This document shows positions 34,336 to 43,654 of a stretch of 64,000 nucleotides of DNA, piece by piece (position 1 is the first letter of the stretch; the number at the start of each line of letters is the position of its first letter). A program made the position numbers and the translations under genes. Below the pieces are notes generated by a model that saw only the letters and a list, made by a program, of their open reading frames with translations, did no database searches and was not told the origin of the DNA. This DNA comes from Hymenobacter sp. YIM 151500-1 (GTDB taxonomy: Bacteria > Bacteroidota > Bacteroidia > Cytophagales > Hymenobacteraceae), in assembly GCF_025979885.1 (NCBI RefSeq), contig NZ_CP110139.1, positions 1,860,001-1,924,000 on the forward strand. Reading direction: 5' to 3'.

Positions 34336-37143
34336 TTACCGCTCCTGCCCCACCAGCAAGGCTCCGAACCGGCTGGCTCCGGCCGCCGGGGTGAGGCGCA
34401 GCACGTGGTAGCCAGCTGCCACTAGGCCCAGGTCCAGCGGCAGCTCGTTGGCGCCGGCGCGCACCGTGGCCGTGCGCGTCAGCACCACCCGGCCCAGGGC
34501 ATCGAGCAGCTCCAGGCGCACCGGGCCCGCGGCGGCGGCTTCGTAGCGCACGGCCGCGGTATGGGCAGCCGGGTTGGGAAACACCTCCAGCGCCGCGCCC
34601 TGGGCAGCCGGGCGGCTAGTGCCCGTTACGGTGCCGGCCGCGTGCTGGCGCAGCAGCACCACCGACGAGTACGGGGCCAGCGTGAGGCTGCCGCTGTAGG
34701 CTGCGTTGCGCACGTCCACGTACCGGGCCCCGGCGGGCAGGCTCACTGTGCGCGGGGCAGCCGTGGCGTTGTACTCGAACCGGATGGAATCGGCTATGCT
34801 GGCCGCGGTAAGCGTGGCTTCCTGCACGGCTACGTTGTCGAGCCACACCTGCTGCGGGTTTTCAACCACCGTGAAGGCAAGGTTGGCCGTGGGGTCGTCG
34901 GCAGTGGGCACCAGCGCCACCTCCACTTGCTGCTTGGCGGGCGTGAGTTGCACCCGGGTGCGCGGGGTCAGGTCGGCGTAGCTGCCGGCGCCGCGCTTGA
35001 GGTAGACTTCCACAATGCGGCTGCCGGCCGAGCAGGCGGCCTCAAAACGCACGGCGTACCTTTTGGCCTGCTGCACGGAGCCAATGCGCGTTTCGGCCGT
35101 CAGGATGGCATCGGCCTGCCCCGAGGCGGTGCCGAAAGCCAAGCGCAGGCTGCCCCCACTGCCGAGGCGGTTGGTGTTGTCCCAGGTGAGCTGCCCGTTG
35201 CCGGCCGAGCTGTAGCCACTCCAGCCCGCGCTGTTGCTGCCAAACTCCCCGTTGCTCAGCAGGTTGGGGCCGGTGCGGGCATCCACCCGAAAGGGCCGAA
35301 ACGTGACGGGACTGTTGTGGGAGCCGGCATCCTGCCCAAAGGCAGCCTGCCACTCCGCCAGCGTGTAGGTGCGGTTGATGTGCGGCCCGGTGTTGGGGCC
35401 GTTGGGCGCGGTGCGGTACGAGGTGCCCACTTTCAGCAGGTCGTCGAAGGGCCGGGCGTAGTAGTTGCCGCCGAACGTGCCCAGCGTAGCCAGATTATTC
35501 GTCGACGTTTCGTACCAGGCCACCCGGTTGCCGGGCAGGGAGCTGAACAGGATGTTACTGCGCACCTGCAAGCCGCTGAAGCCGCAGCTGCCCGCCGGGG
35601 CCAGCAGCAGCTGGGTGCTGTTGTCGATGCAGGTGTTGTCGTGGACGTTGATGCTGGTGGTGCCGTGCAGGAAAATGCCGCTGCTGCGGCAGTAGGCCAC
35701 GGTGTTGCTGCCCACTTCCACGTTCATCGTGCAGTCGTCGAGGTAGATGCCGTGGCCGGGAATGTAGCTGAGGTTGTCGGTGCCTTCGGGGGCTCCCACG
35801 GCGTTCAGCACCAGGTTGCCCAGAATACGGGCGTTGAGGTTGGTGCGCGGGGGCGAGCCGCCGTTCCAGGTGTAGATGCCGCCGCCATCGTCCTTGGTCA
35901 TGGCAAAGTTGCGGATGACGTTGTTACGGATGGTGATGTTGTCGGTGAAGTAATAGGACAGGCCCACGTAGCCGCAGCTGTCGAGGGTGTTGTTTTCGAG
36001 CAGGGCGTTGGTGCTGCTGCCCACGTTGAGGGTAAAGTACTGCCCGTCGCCGCTTTTGCCCCGGCCGGCCACCAGGCCCGTGTTTTGGAGCGTGTTGCCG
36101 CGCAGGGTTACGTTGGTGTAGCCACTCACGCTCAGGGCGTTGTTGTTGGTGTGGTTGATGAGGCAGTTTTCCAGCAGCACGTCGGCGCCAATGCCGTTCA
36201 GGCGCACGGCGTCTTCGCCCGCCCCCACCACCGCCACCCCGCGCAGCATAAAGCCCGACACGGTTTCGGCGTCCAGGTTGAAGTTGAGCCCGTGAGCAAT
36301 GGTGAGGTTTTCGAGAGTGATAAACCTCTGATTATGAATGCGCACCACCACCGGCGCCACCGTGGCTTCCACTGCTCCCGCGGCCGGGCTACTGGGGCTG
36401 TAGAGGCGAATTTTGCGGGTGGCGGCGTTGTAGTACCACTCCCCGGCCTGGTCGAGGGTAGCCGGGTGGTTCTGAATGAAAAAGCCCCACCGGTCCTTCA
36501 GGCCGTAAACCGGAGCGGCGGCCAGCGTGAGCGTGGTACCGCTCTGGGCCGTAATGGCGGCCCGGTCCAGTATCCACCGCTCGGTGCGCAGCACGGCTTC
36601 GCCCCCACTCCAGTTGGTGCCCGCCGCGCCCGACAGCTGGGCGCTGCTGAACTGGGTGGCGCTGGCGTGAGAGTCCACCGTCAGGTAGCCCTTGTTGGGT
36701 GCGCTCAGGTTGGGGTAGCGCCCCAGGGGCAAGGCCCGGCCGCCCGCCACCACGCTCGTAACAGTGGGGCCGCAGCTGGCGCAGGAGGCTTCCCAGAGAT
36801 TGGTGCCCACGCTGGTCCAGCCCGACAGCGGCGCGGCCCCGCTGAGCACGGGCGCCACGCCGGTACCGTAGGCCCCAAACGTAAGCGGGGCGCCGCTGTT
36901 ACCGGAGCGCGTGATGGTCAGCGCCCCCCGAAACACGTCGCCGCGCCGAAAGAGCACCTGGTCGCCGGGTTGCAACTGGCTCATTACGGCGTTGAGCTTG
37001 GTCAGGCTCTGCCAGGGCGTGGCAGCGTTCTGGGCCTGAGCGCCGGTGCGGGCATCGTCGCCATTGGCCGCGAAATAGTACGTTGCGGCGAGGACTTGCA
37101 CGCCTTGCATCAACGTCAGTAGCGTAAAAAGCAGCTTTTTCAT
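34336..37143 (-). CDS. Secreted right-handed beta-helix protein with T9SS sorting domain
   Basis: Encodes 935 residues with a signal peptide (MKKLLFTLLTLMQGVQVLAA). The first domain starts TYYFAANGDDARTG and later shows parallel beta-helix repeats rich in N-x-x-L/V-x-x-N patterns (ENLTIAHGLNFNLDAETVSG, LRGNTLQNTGLVAGRGKSG). A carbohydrate-binding-like jelly roll follows near residues 620-760 (NLLSNGEFGSNSAGWSGYSS). The end (ALEVFPNPAAHTAAVRY to GALLVGQER) is a type A T9SS sorting domain. It is likely a polysaccharide-acting or surface protein; the catalytic type is not evident. Confidence 0.85.
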   Translation of the reverse strand: MKKLLFTLLTLMQGVQVLAATYYFAANGDDARTGAQAQNAATPWQSLTKLNAVMSQLQPGDQVLFRRGDVFRGALTITRSGNSGAPLTFGAYGTGVAPVLSGAAPLSGWTSVGTNLWEASCASCGPTVTSVVAGGRALPLGRYPNLSAPNKGYLTVDSHASATQFSSAQLSGAAGTNWSGGEAVLRTERWILDRAAITAQSGTTLTLAAAPVYGLKDRWGFFIQNHPATLDQAGEWYYNAATRKIRLYSPSSPAAGAVEATVAPVVVRIHNQRFITLENLTIAHGLNFNLDAETVSGFMLRGVAVVGAGEDAVRLNGIGADVLLENCLINHTNNNALSVSGYTNVTLRGNTLQNTGLVAGRGKSGDGQYFTLNVGSSTNALLENNTLDSCGYVGLSYYFTDNITIRNNVIRNFAMTKDDGGGIYTWNGGSPPRTNLNARILGNLVLNAVGAPEGTDNLSYIPGHGIYLDDCTMNVEVGSNTVAYCRSSGIFLHGTTSINVHDNTCIDNSTQLLLAPAGSCGFSGLQVRSNILFSSLPGNRVAWYETSTNNLATLGTFGGNYYARPFDDLLKVGTSYRTAPNGPNTGPHINRTYTLAEWQAAFGQDAGSHNSPVTFRPFRVDARTGPNLLSNGEFGSNSAGWSGYSSAGNGQLTWDNTNRLGSGGSLRLAFGTASGQADAILTAETRIGSVQQAKRYAVRFEAACSAGSRIVEVYLKRGAGSYADLTPRTRVQLTPAKQQVEVALVPTADDPTANLAFTVVENPQQVWLDNVAVQEATLTAASIADSIRFEYNATAAPRTVSLPAGARYVDVRNAAYSGSLTLAPYSSVVLLRQHAAGTVTGTSRPAAQGAALEVFPNPAAHTAAVRYEAAAAGPVRLELLDALGRVVLTRTATVRAGANELPLDLGLVAAGYHVLRLTPAAGASRFGALLVGQER

Positions 37144-37286
37144 GATTCACACTCAGTTATAAAAAGGCAAGAACACTTACACATACCTTCCTCACTAGCG
37201 TCAAATGTAATTATGGCAAGCTACCCGCTTAGCAATGGCAAAGCAGAAGCGTAAATTTTATACTGAACCTCTCCACCAGAACGCAC

Positions 37287-37399
37287 CGCCTGCTTGCTGT
37301 AGAGACACAACATCTTGCGTCTCCTCGTTGAATGACACCGCCGGAATAAGCGTGCAGACGACGAGACGCAAAATGTTGCGTCTCTACAGCAAGCAGGCG
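37287..37399. repeat. Inverted repeat of the TGTAGAGACGCAA family
   Basis: The arms are 37287-37328 and 37358-37399 (42 bp, 39 matching), starting CGCCTGCTTGCTGTAGAGAC. The 29-nt loop is unrelated. A related word (TGTAGAGACGCG) occurs at about 55373. Confidence 0.9.
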
Positions 37400-37517
37400 T
37401 AGGATGGATGCTCGCACTGCCAGTCTATGCGTACCCTTTGCAGCCGCTCAGCTTACAAGTTGGCTGAACACGCACGGCACAAGCTCCAAAGCCTACAAAG
37501 CGTATGCTACATCCCCG

Positions 37518-37525
37518 TACCTTTG
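37518..37525 (+). promoter_or_regulatory. Possible -7 element of the ligase gene
   Basis: TACCTTTG matches the Bacteroidota TAnnTTTG consensus. It lies only 8 bp before the chosen ATG, implying an almost leaderless mRNA. No TTG element at -33 was found, so this is tentative. Confidence 0.35.
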
Positions 37526-37533
37526 CGGCATCT

Positions 37534-40389
37534 ATGAAAATTGGCATCTTCTTCGGCGGCCCCTCGCGCGAGCGGGAAATTTCCTTCGCGGGCGGCCGCA
37601 CCGTATACGATAACCTGGACAAGGCCCTATTTGAGGCCGTGCCGGTGTTTGTGGACAGCCGCGGCAACTTCATCCTGCTCGACTGGCACTACATCTACAA
37701 AGGCACCATCCGCGACTTTTACCCGCCCGTGTCGGCGCTGCCGCGCACCGAGCTGCCGGTGCAGATGTACCTGGAAAGTTTGGGCGAGCTGAGCTCGGAG
37801 GAGCAGGACCGCATCATCTCGGAGGTAGGCCGCCAAATTCAGCCCCAGGAGCTGAGCAGCCTTGTGGACTTCGCATTCCTGGCCCTGCACGGCCCGGCCG
37901 GCGAGGACGGCGCCATTCAGGGCCTGCTCGAATGGTACGGCATCCCCTACTCTGGGTCGGGCATTCTGCCTTCGGCATTTGGTATTGATAAGATTGCCCA
38001 AAAGAAGCTGCTCAAGGCCCTGGGCCGCCCCACGCCCGATTTCCGCCTGCTCACGGCCGAGGAATGGGACGCTGCCGACCTCCAGGCGGCTCTCGGTTAC
38101 CTGGTGCGGGAGCTGGGCTTGCCGCTGGTGTTCAAAGCCCCGCGCCAGGGCTCCAGCATCGGGGTCAGCATCCTGCGCCAGGCCGATGTAGCCCAGTTCC
38201 AGGCCGCCGTGGAGCGCAGCCTGTTCCGCAAAACCGTAACCCGCCCGGAGTGGCAAAGCCTCACGGAAACCCAGAAAATCCAGTGGCTCCAGCAGCTTGT
38301 GGACATCCGGGAAGGCATCGGGTTGCCGGTCGTGCTAGAGGGTAGAAGTGAGAGGGTAGAAGTGAGAGGTGAGAACTTCACAGACCACAACGAGCCAAAA
38401 ACCGAAAACCACCAACCAAAAACCACTCAGCTCATCTACCAGCCCGAGCACCTGCTGCACGCCCTGAACGAGCGGCTGCAAACGGCCGAAGCCGTGCGCC
38501 TGACCAGCACGGAGGGCGAGACGCAGGTGCTGGTGGAAAGCTTCGTGCAGGGCCGGGAGTTTTCGTGCATTGTGGTGGAAGACCCCGACGGCAACCCGCT
38601 GGCCCTGCCGCCCACGGAGATTGTGAAGGGCGAGGAAATGTTCGACTACCGCTCGAAGTACCTGCCCGGCCTCTCCCGCAAAATCACCCCCATCGACCTA
38701 CCCGAGGCCGACATCCAGCGTATCCGCGAGGCCTGCGAGGAAATGTTCCGCACCTTCGGCTTCCAGGTGTACGCCCGTCTCGATGGGTTTATTTCAATGA
38801 AGAATGAAGAATTAAAAATTAAAAATTATCCGGGTGAGGCAGAAGAGCAGCCAACAACCAATAGCCACCAACCACCAACCACCCAGATTTTCCTCAACGA
38901 CCCGAACACTACCTCGGGCATGTTGCCGGCTTCGTTCTTCTTCCACCAGGCGGCGGAAATCGGGCTGAATCCTTCGCAGTTCCTGACCTACCTGATCCGT
39001 ACCTCGCTGGCGGCGCGGCGGCGGGCGGGGCTGCGGCCGGTGAAGCTGGCGCAGCTGCTGGCGCGGCTAGATGCGGCCGTAGCGGCCCGTGCCCACGAGG
39101 AACGCACCCGCACCAAGGTGGCCGTGATTATGGGCGGCTACTCCTCGGAGCGCCACATTTCGGTGGAAAGCGGCCGGAATATCTACGAGAAGCTCAGCTC
39201 CTCGGTGAAGTACGAGCCGATGCCGGTGTTCCTGACTGGCAACAGCCAGGGCTTCCGCCTCTATGTGCTGCCCATCAACGTGATGCTTAAGGACAACGCC
39301 GACGACATCCGTGAGAAAGTGGAGCACCTGGAAGCCGGCCACGGCCTGCACCCGATTCTGGAGCGGATTCGGCGCGAAGCCCAGGCCATTACCAGCACCT
39401 ACGCCGGACAGCCCACGGCTCAGCCGCGGCGGGTGTCGTTCGAGGAGCTGGCCGGGATGGTGGACGAAGTGTTTATTGCCCTGCACGGCCGCCCAGGCGA
39501 GGACGGCGCCCTGCAACGGGAGCTGGAGAAGTACGGCCTGCCCTACAACGGCTCGGGCGTGGAGTCGAGCAGCATCACCATCAACAAGTTCGAGACGAAC
39601 CGCCGCCTGCGCCAGGCCGGCCTGCGCGTGGCTGAGCACCGCATGGCCAGCCGCCTGGAGTGGCAAGCCGACCCCGAGGGCTTCTACCGCAGCCTCGAAA
39701 CCCAGTTCCGCTACCCCTTCATTGCCAAGCCCGCCGACGACGGCTGCTCCTCGGCCGTGAAGAAAATCAAGAACCGCGCGGAGCTGGAGGCCTTCACCCG
39801 CCTCATCTTCCGCGACCAGGAAGACCTCACGCCCCAGGAAGCCACCACGCTCAGCCTGGGCTTTAAAGAGGAATTTCCGCGCAAAGACGCCTTCCTGGTC
39901 GAAACGCTGATTGACCGGGACGGCGCGGCTCACTTCCTCGAAATTACGGGCGGCCTGCTCACGCACTGGAGCGAAAGCGGGGAGTTGCAAATTGAGGTGT
40001 TTGAGGCCTCCGAAGCCCTGGCCACGGGCGAGGTGCTGAGCCTGGAGGAGAAGTTTCTGGCCGGCGAAGGGCAGAACATTACGCCCGCCCGCTACGCCCC
40101 GGAGCCCGCGGAGCGCCAGCGCATTTCGGAGGAAGTGAAAAAGGAGCTGCGCCGGGTGGCCGAAATCCTGAACATCCAGGGCTACGCCCGCATCGACGCC
40201 TTCGTGCGGGCGCGCCAGAACGGGGCCGTGGAGGTCATTATCATTGAGGTAAACTCCCTGCCCGGCATGACGCCCGCCACCTGCATCTTCCACCAAACCG
40301 CCCTGGCCGGCTACACGCCCTACGACTTCATCGACCAGATTTTGGAGTTTGGGAAAGAGAGAAGTGAGAGGTTAGAAGTGAGAAGTTAG
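37534..40389 (+). CDS. Double-length D-alanine--D-alanine ligase with two in-frame repeat insertions
   Basis: Encodes 951 residues, about three times the usual Ddl length, as two ligase-like halves. Half one starts MKIGIFFGGPSREREISFAG, has LALHGPAGEDGAIQGLL, the ATP-grasp FKAPRQGSSIGVSIL and the metal site FLNDPNTTSGMLPASFFF. Half two starts TKVAVIMGGYSSERHISVES, has IALHGRPGEDGALQREL, IAKPADDGCSSAVKKIK and IEVNSLPGMTPATCIFH. It joins two D-Ala for peptidoglycan. Residues 270-299 and 421-451 are low-complexity insertions, and the last residues (SERLEVRS) plus the stop codon also come from repeat DNA. Double ligases are known in Cytophagales; the insertions are unusual. Confidence 0.9.
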   Translation: MKIGIFFGGPSREREISFAGGRTVYDNLDKALFEAVPVFVDSRGNFILLDWHYIYKGTIRDFYPPVSALPRTELPVQMYLESLGELSSEEQDRIISEVGRQIQPQELSSLVDFAFLALHGPAGEDGAIQGLLEWYGIPYSGSGILPSAFGIDKIAQKKLLKALGRPTPDFRLLTAEEWDAADLQAALGYLVRELGLPLVFKAPRQGSSIGVSILRQADVAQFQAAVERSLFRKTVTRPEWQSLTETQKIQWLQQLVDIREGIGLPVVLEGRSERVEVRGENFTDHNEPKTENHQPKTTQLIYQPEHLLHALNERLQTAEAVRLTSTEGETQVLVESFVQGREFSCIVVEDPDGNPLALPPTEIVKGEEMFDYRSKYLPGLSRKITPIDLPEADIQRIREACEEMFRTFGFQVYARLDGFISMKNEELKIKNYPGEAEEQPTTNSHQPPTTQIFLNDPNTTSGMLPASFFFHQAAEIGLNPSQFLTYLIRTSLAARRRAGLRPVKLAQLLARLDAAVAARAHEERTRTKVAVIMGGYSSERHISVESGRNIYEKLSSSVKYEPMPVFLTGNSQGFRLYVLPINVMLKDNADDIREKVEHLEAGHGLHPILERIRREAQAITSTYAGQPTAQPRRVSFEELAGMVDEVFIALHGRPGEDGALQRELEKYGLPYNGSGVESSSITINKFETNRRLRQAGLRVAEHRMASRLEWQADPEGFYRSLETQFRYPFIAKPADDGCSSAVKKIKNRAELEAFTRLIFRDQEDLTPQEATTLSLGFKEEFPRKDAFLVETLIDRDGAAHFLEITGGLLTHWSESGELQIEVFEASEALATGEVLSLEEKFLAGEGQNITPARYAPEPAERQRISEEVKKELRRVAEILNIQGYARIDAFVRARQNGAVEVIIIEVNSLPGMTPATCIFHQTALAGYTPYDFIDQILEFGKERSERLEVRS
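38341..38430 (+). repeat. In-frame repeat insertion 1 in the ligase gene
   Basis: 90 bp encoding GRSERVEVRGENFTDHNEPK and TENHQPKTTQ. It is made of AGAAGTGAGAGG-type words followed by CCAAAAACC/CCACCAACCA words, and matches the words of the intergenic repeats at 32877 and 40357. Its length is a multiple of three. Confidence 0.8.
38794..38886 (+). repeat. In-frame repeat insertion 2 in the ligase gene
   Basis: 93 bp encoding SMKNEELKIKNYPGEAEEQP and TTNSHQPPTTQ. It begins with the AT-rich GAATGAAGAATTAAAAATT and ends with CCACCAACCACCAACCAC, the same second half as insertion 1. It lies right before the metal-binding FLNDPNTTSG motif, where typical ligases have a short loop. Confidence 0.8.
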
Positions 40390-40520
40390 AAGTGAGACAG
40401 AAGAAGCGAGAAGTAAGACTTGTTCTGCTTTTCGCACATTCACTTCTTCCGTCGCCCCTCTGACCTCTAATCTCTGACTTCTCCCGTCTCACCTCTTACT
40501 TCTAACCTCTCACTTCTCCC
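40357..40520. repeat. Inverted repeat of the AGAAGTGAGAGG family over the ligase 3' end
   Basis: The left arm (40357-40398) has GAGAGAAGTGAGAGGTTAG and the right arm (40486-40520) its complement, with few mismatches. The left arm supplies the last codons and stop of the ligase gene. The loop holds further CTTCTCCC/CACTTCTTCC words. Confidence 0.85.
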
Positions 40521-40525
40521 ATAGA

Positions 40526-41311
40526 ATGTCTTTTCTGCGCTCTGATACGCCCGTCGACCTGCTCAAGCACGTGCTAGTGATGCTGCTGGCAGCGGCCCTG
40601 CTGGTATTCGGGTTTTTTTACGTGTACCTGCCTATCACCACCAACCACGGCGAAACCATTGTGGTGCCCAAAATTACGGGCATGAACCAGGCCGACCTGG
40701 ATGACTACCTCGACGAGCGAAGCCTGGCCTACTTCGTGGACGACAGCACCTACAACGCCGCCATTCGGCCCGGCACAGTGCTTACCCAGGAGCCCCGCCC
40801 CGGCGACAAGGTGAAGGAAGGCCGCAAAATCTACGTTTCGGTGGCTATGAAAAACCCGCCGGTGATTAAGATGCCCAAGCTGACCGACGGCTCAGTGAAA
40901 AACGCCCAGATGATTCTGAAAAGCTACGACCTGGTGGTGGGGCAAATCAAGCTGGTGCCCAACATCCAGCAGAATGCCGTGCTGAAACAGTCGGTGGGCG
41001 GCAAGGAAATAGCGCCCGGCGCCCCCATTGCCAAAGGCACCCGCGTGGACCTGGAAGTGGGTGACGGCCTGGGCAACCAGGAATTCCCGGTGCCCAATCT
41101 CGTGAACATGCCCGCCGACGAAGCCATGACCCTGCTGGCCGGCCAGGGCCTGACCGTGGGCGAGAAATTCTACCAGCCCGCCGAGGAAGGCCAGGCCGAA
41201 GGCACCGTGGTGCGGCAGCGCCCCGCCCCCAGCCCCGGCACCACCATCCGCATGGGCCAGCTCGTGGACCTCTGGATTGCCGGCAAAGAGCCCGTGGGCG
41301 CCGTCGAATAG
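40526..41311 (+). CDS. PASTA-domain membrane-anchored protein
   Basis: Encodes 261 residues. One N-terminal membrane helix (VLVMLLAAALLVFGFFYVYL) is followed by three PASTA domains, each opening with a V-P-x-hydrophobic motif: VVPKITGMNQADLDDYLDER, KMPKLTDGSVKNAQMILKSY and PVPNLVNMPADEAMTLLAGQ. PASTA domains bind peptidoglycan fragments. There is no kinase or transpeptidase part. It follows the D-Ala-D-Ala ligase gene, which fits a cell-wall role. Confidence 0.88.
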   Translation: MSFLRSDTPVDLLKHVLVMLLAAALLVFGFFYVYLPITTNHGETIVVPKITGMNQADLDDYLDERSLAYFVDDSTYNAAIRPGTVLTQEPRPGDKVKEGRKIYVSVAMKNPPVIKMPKLTDGSVKNAQMILKSYDLVVGQIKLVPNIQQNAVLKQSVGGKEIAPGAPIAKGTRVDLEVGDGLGNQEFPVPNLVNMPADEAMTLLAGQGLTVGEKFYQPAEEGQAEGTVVRQRPAPSPGTTIRMGQLVDLWIAGKEPVGAVE

Positions 41312-41410
41312 CCACTAGCCACTGCTCGTGCACTATCATCAGGAAAGGTTCGTTGTGTGTCGCAACGAACCTTTTCCTTTGAACGAGTGAAGGTAGGCTC
41401 TGGCTTACGT

Positions 41411-41493
41411 GAACTGTCATTCCGACGCAGGAGGAATCTGGGTTACTCACTAGATGTCAAACCCAGATTCCTCCTGCGTCGGAATGACAGTTC
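41411..41493. repeat. Perfect 34-bp inverted repeat
   Basis: The arms are 41411-41444 and 41460-41493, beginning GAACTGTCATTCCGACGCAGG, perfectly complementary with a 15-nt loop. This family differs in sequence from the others in this window. It lies between the PASTA gene and the T9SS gene. Confidence 0.93.
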
Positions 41494-41566
41494 AGATGGT
41501 TTGTTCTGGCGGGCCGGGGTCCAGTTTCCGGGCACTCGTTTACTTCCTTGTCTTTACTTTGCTGGC

Positions 41567-43432
41567 ATGTCTTCTTTTTCCCGTTATCTGCTGAGTCTGC
41601 TGGGTGGCCTGGCCCTGCTGGCCGGCACCGCGGCCCCGGCCCAGGTGCTGGTACGTCCCTTGGGGCCTGAGCCTACGCCCGAGCCGGCGCCCACGGCTGG
41701 TACTGCGCGGCGGCCTACCGCGCTGGCCTTGCCTTTCTTCGATGATTTCAGCAGCCAGCGCGAAGGCCGGCCCAGTGTGCAGCGCTGGGAAACCGGGGGC
41801 GGCACCCTCGTCAACAGCCGGTTTGCCCGGCGGCCCCCGTCGCGGGGCGTGGCCACCCTGGATGGTCTCGATGCCGCCGGCCGCTCCCGTGGCCCCGTGT
41901 CGCTGATTGGCGACGCCGACTCGCTGGTGTCGCAGCCGCTGGACCTGAGCCAGCTGGGGCCGGGCAACAACGTCTACCTCAGCTTTTACTGGCAGGCTGG
42001 CACGCTGGTGGGGCCGCCCGCCCCCAGCGGCACGCGCCCCATTGCCTTGTACGTCGATTTTCTGGACCGCAGCGGCTTGTGGCGCGAGGTGTGGCGGCTT
42101 AACAGCCGCGGCGACACCACCAACTTCCGCTTCAAGGCCCTCCGCCTCGACCAGACCAGCTACTTCCACAACAGCTTCCAGTTCCGGTTCCGAACCACCG
42201 GGCAGCTCTACAACCGCCGCGACGCCTGGAGCATCGACTACGTGCGCCTGGACCGCAACCGCACCGCCACCGACTCCACCTTCCGCGACATTGCCACCAG
42301 CCGCCCCCTGCCCAGCGCCCTGCGCCGCTACGCGGCCATGCCCGCTACGCAGTTCAACCGCAACCCCGCCCAGGAGCTGGCCACGCGCACGGTTACCACC
42401 ATCAACAACTTCGACATTGGCCCGGCACCCACGCCCATTACCTGGACCGGCACGCTGGAGGTGCTGCCGGGCGGGCCGCGCACCCAGTTTCTGGCCGGTG
42501 GCCGCTCCCTCGACGCCAATGCCCGCCAGCAGCCCGTAATCGGCAACCCCAGCACGGCCGCCGTGCCCACTACGGCCACGCCCAAGGTGCTGCGCCAGCG
42601 CATCACCCTGCTCACCAACGAAACCAACCCGCTCACGCTGCCCAACGACACCATCACGCGCCTGACGGAGCTGAGCGACTACTACGCCTACGACGACGGC
42701 ACCCCTGAGGCCACCATCACCCTGCCGCCCACGTCCACGGGCCCGCCCAGCTACCTGGCCCTGGGCTTCGACCTCAACCAGCCCGACCAGGTGCGGGCCA
42801 TCCGGCTGTATCTGGTGAGTGCGGCGGCGGGCCGCACCATCACGGTGAATGTGTGGGACGATGCCAACGGCCAGCCGGCCGCCACGCCCAAAGCCACCCA
42901 GGCCGTCACTATTCCGGCTAATCTGCCGGCCGGGCAGTTTCTGGAAGTGGCCTTCCGGCAGCCCGTGCCCGTGAGCGGACGGTTTTATGCCGGCTTTGGC
43001 GAGGCCCCCACTCAGCAGAACGTGGAGCTGGGCTTCGACCTGAACAACGCCACCCCGGTGGGGAGTCTGTTCGTCAACTCGTTGGGGGCGTGGTCGGTAG
43101 TGCGCACGGCTTCTGCCACTAGCCCCGAGGGGTCTATGCTGCTGCGGCCGGTGCTGGGCAGCACCACCACGTCCGTAGCCCCTGGTGCAAACACTACGGC
43201 CGGGCCACTGCTCTACCCCAACCCCACCCCCGATGGCCGGGTGCAGGTGCGCGGCTCCTACGTGCACGCCACCGTGCTCGACGTGCGCGGCCGCGTGGTC
43301 TGGACCCAACCGTCTGCCCAAGCCGGCCAACCTACCCTGGAGCTGCCCCGCTTGGCTGCCGGCGCCTACTTCGTGCGCCTGCGCCTGCCCGACGGCCGCC
43401 AAGCCACTAAGCCGCTGCTGATTGGGTGGTAA
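41567..43432 (+). CDS. Secreted T9SS cargo protein of unknown function
   Basis: Encodes 621 residues from MSSFSRYLLSLLGGLALLAG (signal peptide ending PAQ); the 70 upstream open codons are repeat DNA. The first half resembles a jelly-roll, binding-type region (LALPFFDDFSSQREGRPSVQ, NNVYLSFYWQAG). A middle domain has YYAYDDGTPEATITLPPTST and LALGFDLNQPDQVRAIRLYL. The end (LLYPNPTPDGRVQVRG to KPLLIGW) is a type A T9SS sorting domain. No catalytic motif is recognised. Confidence 0.8.
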   Translation: MSSFSRYLLSLLGGLALLAGTAAPAQVLVRPLGPEPTPEPAPTAGTARRPTALALPFFDDFSSQREGRPSVQRWETGGGTLVNSRFARRPPSRGVATLDGLDAAGRSRGPVSLIGDADSLVSQPLDLSQLGPGNNVYLSFYWQAGTLVGPPAPSGTRPIALYVDFLDRSGLWREVWRLNSRGDTTNFRFKALRLDQTSYFHNSFQFRFRTTGQLYNRRDAWSIDYVRLDRNRTATDSTFRDIATSRPLPSALRRYAAMPATQFNRNPAQELATRTVTTINNFDIGPAPTPITWTGTLEVLPGGPRTQFLAGGRSLDANARQQPVIGNPSTAAVPTTATPKVLRQRITLLTNETNPLTLPNDTITRLTELSDYYAYDDGTPEATITLPPTSTGPPSYLALGFDLNQPDQVRAIRLYLVSAAAGRTITVNVWDDANGQPAATPKATQAVTIPANLPAGQFLEVAFRQPVPVSGRFYAGFGEAPTQQNVELGFDLNNATPVGSLFVNSLGAWSVVRTASATSPEGSMLLRPVLGSTTTSVAPGANTTAGPLLYPNPTPDGRVQVRGSYVHATVLDVRGRVVWTQPSAQAGQPTLELPRLAAGAYFVRLRLPDGRQATKPLLIGW

Positions 43433-43654
43433 AATGAGCGGGAGTGGGGAGGTAAATCGTGGTCTTGATCTGGTGTCCGGCGCTAGCCGAGCCCAAGGCC
43501 AGCGAAGCCAGGGCTTTTTTGGCGCCTGAGCACCCACACCGGAACAGCTACCGCATGGACGGTGGCTGCCCAAGCCGCTGGCCTGATGCGCCACATGCTA
43601 CAGCCGACAGCTACCTTTGCGACACCTTTCACCGCACTACCCCATCACCTTCTT

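Larger units (their letters stand above)
37144..37533. other. Divergent intergenic region with a perfect-looking inverted repeat
   Basis: It separates the beta-helix gene from the ligase gene. An AT-rich part lies at 37144-37270; the repeat at 37287-37399 and a promoter-like element at 37518 are listed separately. No other gene is seen. Confidence 0.5.
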
